Source: Lactonifactor sp. BIOML-A5 (lineage in GTDB: Bacteria > Bacillota > Clostridia > Lachnospirales > Lachnospiraceae). From it: a stretch of 64,000 nt of DNA. Below the pieces are notes generated by a model. It was not told where the DNA came from and ran no database searches. It saw only the letters and a program-made list of their open reading frames with translations. Positions within the stretch are counted from its first letter, which is position 1. Every line of letters starts with the position of its first letter. Position numbers and translations under genes: made by a program. This document shows, in pieces, positions 47,811 to 55,551 of the stretch. The stretch is from NCBI RefSeq assembly GCF_009677585.1, contig NZ_WKYV01000025.1, positions 3,198 to 67,197 of the forward strand. Direction: 5' to 3'.

Positions 47811-48385
47811 AAAAAATGACCGTACTGCAGCTGTGTCTGCTGGCTTTGGCTGCCGGCCTCAATACCGCAGGAGCCTCTGTTGCCCTGGTTCTGCGTCTGC
47901 CTATTTATCTGGATACTCTGGGAACTATGCTGGCTGCTGCCCTGTTCGGGCCATTCTGGGCCATGGTGCCTGGGCTTATCAGCGGCCTTTTCTGCGGAAT
48001 AACCAGCGATATTTACGCACTATACTATATTCCGGTACAGCTAATCACCGGCTTTGCCGCAGGACTTGTATTCAAGCGCTTTACGCCAAAGGGCCGGAAG
48101 ATACTGCCCGCCTCTTTGTTTGTCTCACTGCCCGGAACAGCAGTGAGTGCCACTGTCACAGCTCTGCTGTTCGGAGGGATTACCTCCTCGGGATCCACTC
48201 TGCTGGTGCAGCTCCTTCATGGGATGGGCGCAAATCTCACCCTATCAGTCTTCCTGGTACAGGCAGCAACAGATTATGCGGACCGGGCTATTGTCATGGC
48301 GGCAGCTCTGGCTGTCCTCCCGCTTCTTCCCGGCTCTGTGAAATATCTATTGCAGAAAGGGGATGGGCACCGTGGAACGCTATAA
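47807..48385 (+). CDS. qrtT: ECF transporter S component, probable queuine/queuosine transporter QrtT
   Basis: A 192-residue membrane protein with five or six hydrophobic helices and the ECF S-component pattern (LGTMLAAALFGPFWAMVPGLISG and the small-residue AxxxA motifs in helix 1). It would recruit the shared EcfAAT energising module encoded elsewhere. The start overlaps the queK stop (ATGA), so both are translated together. The substrate is inferred from the preQ1 riboswitch and its neighbours. Confidence 0.82.
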   Translation: MKKMTVLQLCLLALAAGLNTAGASVALVLRLPIYLDTLGTMLAAALFGPFWAMVPGLISGLFCGITSDIYALYYIPVQLITGFAAGLVFKRFTPKGRKILPASLFVSLPGTAVSATVTALLFGGITSSGSTLLVQLLHGMGANLTLSVFLVQAATDYADRAIVMAAALAVLPLLPGSVKYLLQKGDGHRGTL

Positions 48386-49061
48386 CCGTATCACCAACAA
48401 AAATAAGAGAGAAATCGTCCTGTTGAAATCCCGGCCCTGCGCCTGGGGAAAATGCCGTTTCTGTGACTTTATTGAAGACAATACCCTGGATAAAAACGAA
48501 ATGCTGACCTTGAACGCCAGCGTTCTCTCACGGGTAACCGGTGGGTTCGGGGTACTGGAGGTTATCAACTCCGGCAGCTGTTTTGAGCTGCCCGTGGAAA
48601 CCCTCGCCCTAATCCGAACAGTTGTCCGGGAGAAAGGGATTCACCGGCTGTTTTTTGAGGCCCACTGGATGTACCGGAACCGCCTGCAGGAGCTGAGAGA
48701 CTATATGGGTATTCCTATTGTCTATAAGATTGGGGTAGAGACATTCGACTACGATTTCAGGGAGCACTATCTGAACAAGCATGCCGATTTCCGTTCTCCG
48801 GAAGAGGTCAGCCGGTATTTTGATTCACCCTGTCTTATGGTGGGGATAAAGGGACAGACCAGGGAGATGATCACGAATGATATTACTATACTGAAGAAAT
48901 ACTTTCCTCGGGGCACGATTAATATTTTTACCAATAACAGTACAGAGGTAAAGCGGGATCCGGAACTGGTGGAATGGTTTATGGACAAATACCGACACCT
49001 TCTTTGTGATCCCCAGATAGAGGTTCTCTATGAAAAAACTGATTTCGGTGTGGGGGATTAG
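48372..49061 (+). CDS. queL: Radical SAM protein, probable queuine-releasing lyase QueL
   Basis: A 229-residue radical SAM protein. The cluster motif is CAWGKCRFC (Cx4Cx2C rather than the usual Cx3Cx2C) at about residues 23-31. The rest is a short partial TIM barrel (VLEVINSGSCFELP, RLFFEAHWMYRN, YKIGVETFDYDFRE). QueL of Clostridioides difficile is a radical SAM lyase that yields queuine from queuosine 5'-phosphate. The GTG at 48372 has AAAGGGG nine bases upstream; the ATG at 48363 is too close to it. It overlaps the S component gene by 14 bases. Confidence 0.82.
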   Translation: MERYNRITNKNKREIVLLKSRPCAWGKCRFCDFIEDNTLDKNEMLTLNASVLSRVTGGFGVLEVINSGSCFELPVETLALIRTVVREKGIHRLFFEAHWMYRNRLQELRDYMGIPIVYKIGVETFDYDFREHYLNKHADFRSPEEVSRYFDSPCLMVGIKGQTREMITNDITILKKYFPRGTINIFTNNSTEVKRDPELVEWFMDKYRHLLCDPQIEVLYEKTDFGVGD

Positions 49062-49132
49062 AGTTACGCTTGATACAATGAAAGTAACATGATACAATAA
49101 ATGGGATTAGAAACGAAAGAGAGGTCCTTTTC

Positions 49133-49741
49133 ATGGATTACAATCATATGCCCGGCGGCTTTCAAAACGGCCCTTCTTATTCCAACTCCAGCCAGCAGAT
49201 GTCCGGGCTTCAAAATCATTCAGAAGGCCTGGCCACGGCCGCATTGGTTCTGGGCATATGTTCTATCGTATTTGCCTGCTGCGGCGGTTCCCTGTTCTTC
49301 GGAGCCCTGGGAATTATTCTGGCCCTGCTCTCAAGGGGCGGATCCCGCATGGCCAGCAATGCAAAAGTAGGACTTGGTCTGTCCATCGGCGGCTTCAGTC
49401 TCTGCCTAATCCTTGTTTTTGTCTCTGTCACCAGCTTCTTAACCACCACCGACGGTCAGAAGTTCTTTACGGTTATGGAGCAGCTAATGAACGGAGACCT
49501 AACCTTTGACTCTCAGCAGGAGATGGAGCAATATCTGTACGATTACTTCTACAACAATGGCAAAGGGACGGTTCCGGAAGCAGGCGGCGGATCCTCCACT
49601 CCCCCAGATACCTACGGCGTACCTGACGGGGATGGAGCCTATGACGACTACTATGATTATTATGATGACTTCTTTGACGGCGGAGAGTATTACGATAACG
49701 GCGAAGAGTATTATCACCAGTACAAGGAACATGAGATATAG
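49133..49741 (+). CDS. DUF4190-type membrane protein with acidic Tyr/Asp-rich tail
   Basis: A 202-residue protein. An Asn/Ser/Gln-rich start (1-30) precedes two membrane helices (about 32-60 and 75-103) with the DUF4190 pattern TAALVLGICSIVF and GALGIILALLSRGG. The exterior part ends in a Tyr/Asp/Glu/Gly-rich tail (DDYYDYYDDFFDGGEYYD). Function unknown. It follows queL by 71 bases and may be transcribed separately. Start follows AGAGAGGTCC. Confidence 0.82.
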   Translation: MDYNHMPGGFQNGPSYSNSSQQMSGLQNHSEGLATAALVLGICSIVFACCGGSLFFGALGIILALLSRGGSRMASNAKVGLGLSIGGFSLCLILVFVSVTSFLTTTDGQKFFTVMEQLMNGDLTFDSQQEMEQYLYDYFYNNGKGTVPEAGGGSSTPPDTYGVPDGDGAYDDYYDYYDDFFDGGEYYDNGEEYYHQYKEHEI

Positions 49742-49750
49742 AGTGATTTC

Positions 49751-49783
49751 AAAAAGGGAAAGGACGGTGTCCTTTCCCTTTTG
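49751..49783. terminator. Bidirectional terminator
   Basis: AAAAGGGAAAGGAC pairs with GTCCTTTCCCTTTT over a three-base loop. It separates the convergent DUF4190 and DUF2752 genes. Confidence 0.88.
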
Positions 49784-49785
49784 TA

Positions 49786-50214
49786 TTACAGCTGTATACC
49801 CCACACAGCCAGCAGAATATTTTTAAAAATCCAGTTCACAGCAAGGATACCCAGTGCAGTATACAGATATCCCTCTCTGAACCTCATCCCAATCTTCCAC
49901 CTGTTCCCCGACAGTATCTCTATGGTATTGGATACCATAAACCAAACATACAATACTGCCGCATAAGGCACCAGAGGATGGTACCATAACGCCTGTACCA
50001 GCCTTCCGTGAGACAGAGCAATTGCAGCCCTTGTTCCCCCGCACCCAGGACAGTAATATCCCGTATATCTGTGAAAAATGCAGGGAAGACTATAATCCGA
50101 ATAGCTGATATGCAGCCATCTTGCGGCCAGAACGATTCCGGTACACGCCGCCAGCAACGCCCACCCTGTCCAGTATAGGCTTCTGTTTTCTCTTTTACTT
50201 ATGATTCTTTTCAT
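49786..50214 (-). CDS. DUF2752 domain membrane protein
   Basis: A 142-residue protein with three hydrophobic helices and the DUF2752 motif YYCPGCGGTRA followed by a helix and a further membrane pair. The family is common in Bacteroidetes and Firmicutes and has no assigned function. Start: ATG at 50214. A good promoter (50261-50288) lies upstream. Ends 2 bases from the shared terminator. Confidence 0.88.
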   Translation of the reverse strand: MKRIISKRENRSLYWTGWALLAACTGIVLAARWLHISYSDYSLPCIFHRYTGYYCPGCGGTRAAIALSHGRLVQALWYHPLVPYAAVLYVWFMVSNTIEILSGNRWKIGMRFREGYLYTALGILAVNWIFKNILLAVWGIQL

Positions 50215-50260
50215 GGCAGGTGCTGTCCATTTCTTGTAAAGTATCTCGGGCTCTCAGATT

Positions 50261-50288
50261 ATTATAACCATTTTTACCTGTACGTCAA
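50261..50288 (-). promoter_or_regulatory. Promoter of the DUF2752 gene
   Basis: TTGACG (50283-50288) and TATAAT (50261-50266) on the minus strand with a 16-base spacer. Confidence 0.7.
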
Positions 50289-50313
50289 GAGGAATTCCCC
50301 GTCTCACACAAAA

Positions 50314-50333
50314 AGTATAGACATGTCCATACT
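50314..50333. promoter_or_regulatory. 20-base palindrome, possible operator
   Basis: AGTATAGACATGTCCATACT is self-complementary except for one mismatched pair. It lies between two divergent genes, some 25 bases upstream of the DUF2752 promoter. No adjacent regulator was recognised. Confidence 0.4.
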
Positions 50334-50396
50334 AATATAATATAGTAAATATCACCCGGTTCGGGACTTTTATACATGATATTGCATAAGTTTCTA

Positions 50397-50425
50397 TGGC
50401 AAATTCCGGCCTTTTTCAGTATAAT
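50397..50425 (+). promoter_or_regulatory. Probable promoter of the YgjP-like gene
   Basis: TATAAT at 50420-50425 with a weak -35 TGGCAA at 50397-50402 and a 17-base spacer. Confidence 0.45.
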
Positions 50426-50511
50426 AAATGCAGACCATTTATTACTTAAGATACAGGTCTAAGAATCTGGACAATATAAGGAGGATAAGATTAGATAAAG
50501 GGGAAATAAAA

Positions 50512-51051
50512 ATGGAATACCAATTGATTTACAGCAACAGGACAACTCTGGCCATACAGACCACAGAAGAAGGCACTGTCCTTGTAAAAGCGCCTAAAAA
50601 ATACTCAAGACGAAGAATCCGGCAGTTTGTCCGTTTTAAAGAAGGCTGGATTACCAGGAAAACGGAGCAGAAAAAGGCAGAGGCCTGGTATATCAATGCC
50701 CAGCCCTTTACCAGAAAAGAGCGTTCTTATTACTACGAAGCCGCGGCAGAGCTCTTTGAGGAGAAATCCAGCTATTATGCGGAAATCATGGGAGTTACAT
50801 ATAACAGAATCACGATCATGGAGAAGCGTTCCAAATGGGGAAGCTGCAGCAAAAAAGGGGAATTGCAGTTTAACTGGCGGCTTCTTCTGGCGCCGGAGCC
50901 TGTGCAGGATTATGTGGTGATTCTGGAACTGGCACAGCTCCTGAAGGGAATGTATTCCACAAGGGAAGTATTGGAAAGTATGATGCCTGAATATGAGTAT
51001 CAGGAGTATTGGCTGAAGGCCAATGGTATCATCCTGTGGAGCAGGGCGTAG
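50512..51051 (+). CDS. YgjP/DUF45 metallopeptidase-like protein lacking the HExxH motif
   Basis: A 179-residue protein. The family frame is clear: PLVKAPKKYSRRRIRQFV-like N-terminus, KRSKWGSCSKKGELQFNWRLLLAPEPVQDYVV, and a C-terminal MMPEYEYQEYWLKANG. Where family members read DYVVVHELxHL, this one reads DYVVILELAQLLKG: both zinc histidines are gone, and so is the usual H in the following MNHS-type segment (here MYSTREV). It is therefore likely catalytically dead or repurposed. ATG at 50512 follows AAAGGGGAAAT. Monocistronic. Confidence 0.82.
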   Translation: MEYQLIYSNRTTLAIQTTEEGTVLVKAPKKYSRRRIRQFVRFKEGWITRKTEQKKAEAWYINAQPFTRKERSYYYEAAAELFEEKSSYYAEIMGVTYNRITIMEKRSKWGSCSKKGELQFNWRLLLAPEPVQDYVVILELAQLLKGMYSTREVLESMMPEYEYQEYWLKANGIILWSRA

Positions 51052-51082
51052 GGAATGTTCTTTTGTAGATTAGCAGCCAGCA

Positions 51083-52024
51083 CTAGATTAAGTGCATGGC
51101 TGCTATTTGATTGGTGGGATTGGTTGGATTTACATGGACCATGCAGTGTTTTACCTGGGGAAATTCCTGCTCTATGGTGTCGTGGACAGATTCCGCAATT
51201 TTGTGGGAGTCGTTCAGGGTCATATCTCCGTTGGCAGAGATCTCGATATCCACGTATACTTTGGCGCCAAACATTCTGGTGCGGAGGAGATCGATGCCCT
51301 CTACCCCCGGAGTAGAGATGATGGCGGACTCCATGTTTCGGATGGTTTCCTCGTCGCAGGATTTGTCTACCATTTTATCCATGGCATCTCTGAAGATGTC
51401 GACTGCGGCCTTTCCTATACAGATACAAATTCCCACGCTGACAATGGGATCCAGAATGGGTGCCCCCAGCCTGGCGCCAAGTATGCCGATGAATGCGCCT
51501 ACCGAGGAGAGCGCATCGGATCTGTGATGCCAGGCCTCTGCCATAAGTGCCCCTGAATTAATCTTTTTGGCGGCAGCTCTGGTGTACCAGTACATCCATT
51601 CTTTCACGATAATGGAAAGCACTGCTGCGATCAGTGCCAAAACGCCGGGCACCACCAGAGTTCCTTTGTCACGGTGTATGATTTTCTGTATCCCCCCGAT
51701 TCCGATGCCCAGCCCTATAAGCATAAGAATCACAGCAAGCAGAATAGATGCCACACACTCCAGACGTTCATGTCCGTAAGGGTGTTCTTTGTCTGATTTC
51801 TTATCTGCTACAGTAACGCCTATCATCACGATAAAGGTTCCGAATACATCGGATGCGGAGTGCACGGCGTCTGAGATCATGGCCCCTGAGTGGGCGGCAA
51901 TTCCAGCCAATAATTTAAAAAGGGACAGGATCACATTAACCCCGATACTGACCCTGGATACTTTCATTGCTATCCCTTTTTCTTTTGAACCTTCGTTAGT
52001 GTTTCCCTTATTCCTTCGTTCCAT
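51083..52024 (-). CDS. Cation diffusion facilitator (CDF) family transporter
   Basis: A 313-residue transporter: six membrane helices with the metal-site motifs HSGAMISDAVHSASDVFG (helix 2) and AEAWHHRSDALSSVGAF (helix 5; HxxxD), then a cytosolic ferredoxin-like domain (TRMFGAKVYVDIEISANGD). It exports divalent metals such as Zn, Mn, Co or Fe; the HHRSD motif does not settle which. The ATG at 52024 follows GGAGGTAACT. The upstream region is rich in hairpins and may be a long leader. Confidence 0.93.
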   Translation of the reverse strand: MERRNKGNTNEGSKEKGIAMKVSRVSIGVNVILSLFKLLAGIAAHSGAMISDAVHSASDVFGTFIVMIGVTVADKKSDKEHPYGHERLECVASILLAVILMLIGLGIGIGGIQKIIHRDKGTLVVPGVLALIAAVLSIIVKEWMYWYTRAAAKKINSGALMAEAWHHRSDALSSVGAFIGILGARLGAPILDPIVSVGICICIGKAAVDIFRDAMDKMVDKSCDEETIRNMESAIISTPGVEGIDLLRTRMFGAKVYVDIEISANGDMTLNDSHKIAESVHDTIEQEFPQVKHCMVHVNPTNPTNQIAAMHLI

Positions 52025-52454
52025 AATAGTTACCTCCATTCTCTTTGTGAATAAGATAGCTCTATGGCACCGGCGGCTGAGCCGCCACGCAAAAACCTGT
52101 TGCTTTGTTCACCGCGAGGGTACAAGAAAGATTGCGCGAAAGCGCAATCTCCGCCTGCGGCGGGCTGTCGCATGCAGCATCTTCCTTTCCGCCGCAGTGT
52201 GTTCCCCCGGAGTTTTTTTTATTACATACGGAACGAAGTTTCCTATGTAATAAAAAAACACCTGCGGAACAATATTAGTAAACTACTGTCCCACAGATGC
52301 TGCTTACATCTGCTGTCGCATACACGCGACCCGGCCCCACAAATGGAATATCCATTTATCGCCTGCTCAGTTTGTACTGTAGATTTATGCAGTGCAAAGA
52401 GTATTTTATATATCTTATGAAAAATATCCGGCTTTGTCAATACTTACGCCTTTA
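52025..52454. repeat. Hairpin-dense intergenic region (candidate structured RNA or interspersed repeat)
   Basis: A 430-base gap. It contains: GGCGGC-TGA-GCCGCC (52072-52086); GATTGCGC-GAAA-GCGCAATC with a GNRA tetraloop (52130-52149); CCGCC/GGCGG near 52151-52163; a large imperfect palindrome 52201-52270 whose core ATTACATA/TATGTAAT is bordered by T7 and A7; CAGATG/CATCTG (52294-52312); GTCGC/GCGAC (52315-52330). GCTGTCGCAT occurs twice (about 52164 and 52312). No known metal riboswitch was recognised. No ORF with a ribosome site was seen. Confidence 0.6.
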
Positions 52455-54470
52455 TTATTTAGCACATGCCACAAAAAGAGTTTCCATAATGCCTCCAAAG
52501 CCGATAAAGTATTTGTCCGTACGTTCTACCTGGATCTCAAGTCTTTCCTTTTCATACCCACGCTCCAAAGCCTCCTCCTCCGCTCGTCTTACCGCAAGCT
52601 TTTCTGCCAGCGCACAGGCCTTTTCGTCCTCTTTGGGTTCGAAGATAACTGCCTCTCCTTTGGAGCTGACCCGAAGGTGGGTCACAGCGCCCCCGTTGTC
52701 ATACACGTAAGTCACCATAGCCTGAGCCGTTACTTCCATATTACAGATTGCTGCCCCTATAGCATTGGCAACTCTGAAATTCTCAGGAATCACCGCCCGG
52801 GTCTGGAGTGCTTTTGCCACATCCTCTGTGAATACCTTGACAGGACCGCCAATTCCTATGAGCGGATACTCCAGCCGGAAGAGAGCTCTGAATTCCATGC
52901 CGCCGGGACATTCCTGTCCTTTTTTCTCCCCTTTTGCCTCCTCCCACTGACAGGCTATCATCTGTTCCAGCACCCCGCCCAGACCATCTCTTGCCGCCTC
53001 ACTGTATTTTCTCACCATGGCCGCCCTGACTATATTCCGGTACATTTTAAACTTTACCCTGTCGTAAATCTTTTCACAGAGATCATCCAGCGTCCAGCCG
53101 TGAATATGAGCCAGATAAACTGCCAGGTTCTGAGCAGCCTGGGTATCGTGGTCTGTAAACTCCCCTCTCACATGCATAATATCCGTAGGGGTAAGCCCTG
53201 ACTTCATAATGATTCCTCTGCTTTCAAGACTGCCAAGACGCAGATCACTGACACTCATCTTTAGCGTCCTGGCAAGCTGTCTCATAGACATAGGCTTTGT
53301 CTCCAGTGCGCAGATTATATCTCTTTCATGAGTCGGAAAGCTGCTGATGCTTTGCACTGGTTTTGTAAGCTTATAATACTCATGAGCATGATTGGATATC
53401 TGCCACTCACTGTTTCTCAGGGCACTCAATTCCTCACAAATCTGGGGATATTCCGATGCCAGAATGCAGATAGGGATTACTCTGCCATCCATGATCACCG
53501 GCTCGTTATCCTGAAACTTGACTTCGCTGTCCCCTCCCAGTCCGAAGGTGTCTATGTACACGCCCTTCACAAACGTCTTCCAGTCCCCGATAGTAATTCC
53601 CCCGCGCACAATGGACGGGGCACCGCCTCTTAGGATTGCGATATCTGAAGTTGTCCCTCCCATGTCAATCACATAGGCATCCTTCTCTCTTGTCAGCCCC
53701 CCAGCCCCCGTTACACTTGCCACAGGGCCGCACAGAAGCGTTTCAATAGGATGAAGTCTGGTGTACTCCACCGACATCAGCGTCCCGTCGCTGCGCACAA
53801 TGGAAACGGGACAGTCAATCCCCAGTCTTCCCATAACACCCTTTACTGCCCTCAGAAACTCGTCAATCAAAGGAATTAATTTACCGTTCAGATATGCGCC
53901 CAGCCCCCGCTTTATAAATCCCAGCTCTTCGAAAAGCTCATATCCGCAGACAACGGTTTTCCCCAGAACTGACTGGATGATATCCCTGGCCTTCCGTTCC
54001 AGAACCGAACCGGTCTGTGCGGTATAAACTTCGCTGACTGCTATTACATCACAGCCGCCGCACTCCTCCCGTACCATCCCGGCAAATTCCTCCCAGTCCG
54101 GCATGCAGGGGATCTCCCCGGAAAACTTTGTCTTCGTATCAATGCAGAGCAGATCTCCCGGAGGTATTGCCCCCAGTTGAGCCGTAATTCTTAAGGCAGA
54201 CTCCTTATCTGTTCCAAAGAGAATCAGTTTTGCCTTTCCATATTTCTTCTCCACACATGCATTTGTGGCCAGCGTTGTGGATAAAGCCACCATTTTACAG
54301 TCTCTGAGGTATTCCTCCGGTACCTGCCCCAGCGCGTTTTCAATTCCCGTTTCCAGGTTATCCTTTGTGGTCAGTGCCTTTGCCGACGCCAGAACCTCTC
54401 TGGTCTCTTCGTTCAGGACAGCTGCATCCGTATAAGTTCCCCCGGTGTCAATCCCAATCACTACATTCAT
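52455..54470 (-). CDS. Hydantoinase/oxoprolinase family protein (HyuA-like)
   Basis: A 671-residue ASKHA-fold enzyme. The N-terminal nucleotide loop is GIDTGGTYTDAAVLN, the central domain has YVIDMGGTTSDIAIL, and the C-terminal domain is of the hydantoinase A type (IGIGGPVKVF). The family hydrolyses hydantoins or 5-oxoproline with ATP. No HyuB partner is adjacent, and the length lies at the HyuA end. Own promoter at 54510-54538. Confidence 0.9.
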   Translation of the reverse strand: MNVVIGIDTGGTYTDAAVLNEETREVLASAKALTTKDNLETGIENALGQVPEEYLRDCKMVALSTTLATNACVEKKYGKAKLILFGTDKESALRITAQLGAIPPGDLLCIDTKTKFSGEIPCMPDWEEFAGMVREECGGCDVIAVSEVYTAQTGSVLERKARDIIQSVLGKTVVCGYELFEELGFIKRGLGAYLNGKLIPLIDEFLRAVKGVMGRLGIDCPVSIVRSDGTLMSVEYTRLHPIETLLCGPVASVTGAGGLTREKDAYVIDMGGTTSDIAILRGGAPSIVRGGITIGDWKTFVKGVYIDTFGLGGDSEVKFQDNEPVIMDGRVIPICILASEYPQICEELSALRNSEWQISNHAHEYYKLTKPVQSISSFPTHERDIICALETKPMSMRQLARTLKMSVSDLRLGSLESRGIIMKSGLTPTDIMHVRGEFTDHDTQAAQNLAVYLAHIHGWTLDDLCEKIYDRVKFKMYRNIVRAAMVRKYSEAARDGLGGVLEQMIACQWEEAKGEKKGQECPGGMEFRALFRLEYPLIGIGGPVKVFTEDVAKALQTRAVIPENFRVANAIGAAICNMEVTAQAMVTYVYDNGGAVTHLRVSSKGEAVIFEPKEDEKACALAEKLAVRRAEEEALERGYEKERLEIQVERTDKYFIGFGGIMETLFVACAK

Positions 54471-54509
54471 GCTAAGACCCCTTTTCTTTATGATTCTAAC
54501 TTAACTCAA

Positions 54510-54538
54510 AGTATAACCTATTTGAACACCTGGTACAA
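54510..54538 (-). promoter_or_regulatory. Promoter of the hydantoinase gene
   Basis: TTGTAC (54533-54538) and TATACT (54510-54515) on the minus strand with a 17-base spacer. Confidence 0.65.
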
Positions 54539-54641
54539 TCTCATGAAATATAATATCGCATCTTTTTTTGTGGTTTTATACTAGTCTAATAGAGTCACTG
54601 GAGGTATAATAAAAACAGAATTGTTTGGAAAGGAAGTCACT

Positions 54642-55478
54642 ATGAAGAAAAAGCCGCATAACCGGGGATTTACTCTGGTTGAAGTAATCGTCGTTCTGGT
54701 CATAGTAGGTATCCTGCTGGCCTTTCTCATCCCTGCACTTACCGGCTATATCAAAAAAGCGGCAATAACTGCCTGTAATGCCAATAAAGCCCAGCTTCTG
54801 AGAGATCTGACCGCAGAAGAAATTTATACCAAACAGGCAGACGGCTACTATGACACCAGAGAACTTCAGGAATTAGCAGACAAGTCTGAGTACAAGTGCA
54901 AGCAAGGCGGCGCCTATGAGGTAAGCAGAGGTTCTGACGGAACCATTGTTATATTCTGCCGGGAGCACGATAAAAACTATAATTTTAATATGAATGAGGC
55001 GCTTTCTCATGTAATATCCAATAACTCCGAAATCGCCGGTCTGATAAAAAACTATGCAGATCAGAAAAAACATATAGATTCCACGTCCGGGACTGGGAAA
55101 AGCTACGAACAGATCCTAAGCGCTTTGGGACAGGCGGGATTCAGCGCCTCTCAGGCAGGAGTCCAGACCTGGTCTCTCCAGGGTATGGGCAATGGAAATT
55201 ATTATTTTTACTGGACAACAGAGGATATTACTTCCAAGAATCCGGGAGACAAAGTCAAAGTGCTGCGGTATAATTCTTCCCGGGGAACTTATACGGCCGG
55301 ATATGTCACCATAGAAGAGAACACTTTAAGCGCTTCTGACTCCTCCGACGGGCAGAGCCATACTTATAATGTGCTCGGCAGGGGGGATACCAAGTGGGAA
55401 GAATATAAAGATACCCCGCAGTCAGGCAAGGATAAAAAGGACTACAATACGATCTTTGATGTGTTCAAGAAGATGTAA
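54642..55478 (+). CDS. Orphan type IV prepilin-like protein
   Basis: A 278-residue protein with a classic class III signal: basic leader, then G|FTLVEVIVVLVIVGILL with Glu5 after the cleavage site. The first 30 mature residues form the pilin helix; the rest is a polar globular domain with two Cys (CKQGG and CREHD) that could bridge. No pilus ATPase, PilC or prepilin peptidase is in the window. ATG at 54642 follows AAAGGAAGTC; a TTG at 54621 is in frame but poor. Base use is like the neighbours. Confidence 0.88.
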   Translation: MKKKPHNRGFTLVEVIVVLVIVGILLAFLIPALTGYIKKAAITACNANKAQLLRDLTAEEIYTKQADGYYDTRELQELADKSEYKCKQGGAYEVSRGSDGTIVIFCREHDKNYNFNMNEALSHVISNNSEIAGLIKNYADQKKHIDSTSGTGKSYEQILSALGQAGFSASQAGVQTWSLQGMGNGNYYFYWTTEDITSKNPGDKVKVLRYNSSRGTYTAGYVTIEENTLSASDSSDGQSHTYNVLGRGDTKWEEYKDTPQSGKDKKDYNTIFDVFKKM

Positions 55479-55493
55479 AAAGAATATACATAA

Positions 55494-55551
55494 GCCCCTC
55501 TTCTCACGGGGACGCCCAGGAGCGTCTTCCCGCAGAAGGGGGCCTTCTTCT
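55494..55551. terminator. Bidirectional terminator
   Basis: Imperfect 22-base arms (55494-55515, 55522-55543) with a six-base loop CCAGGA, followed by CTTCTTCT on the right. It closes the convergent prepilin and aldo/keto reductase genes. Confidence 0.75.

Noticed and set aside
47807..48385. Shadow frame 47779-48426 overlapping the S component gene
   Set aside because: It has biased composition and no family match; the 192-residue frame has the membrane protein pattern and a coupled start.
52025..52260. NiCo or yybP-ykoY metal riboswitch upstream of the CDF gene
   Set aside because: The conserved blocks of those aptamers could not be found by eye; left as an unknown structured region.
52201..52270. 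T7/A7-bordered palindrome read as a rho-independent terminator
   Set aside because: On both strands the T-run is before the stem and the A-run after it, the reverse of a terminator.
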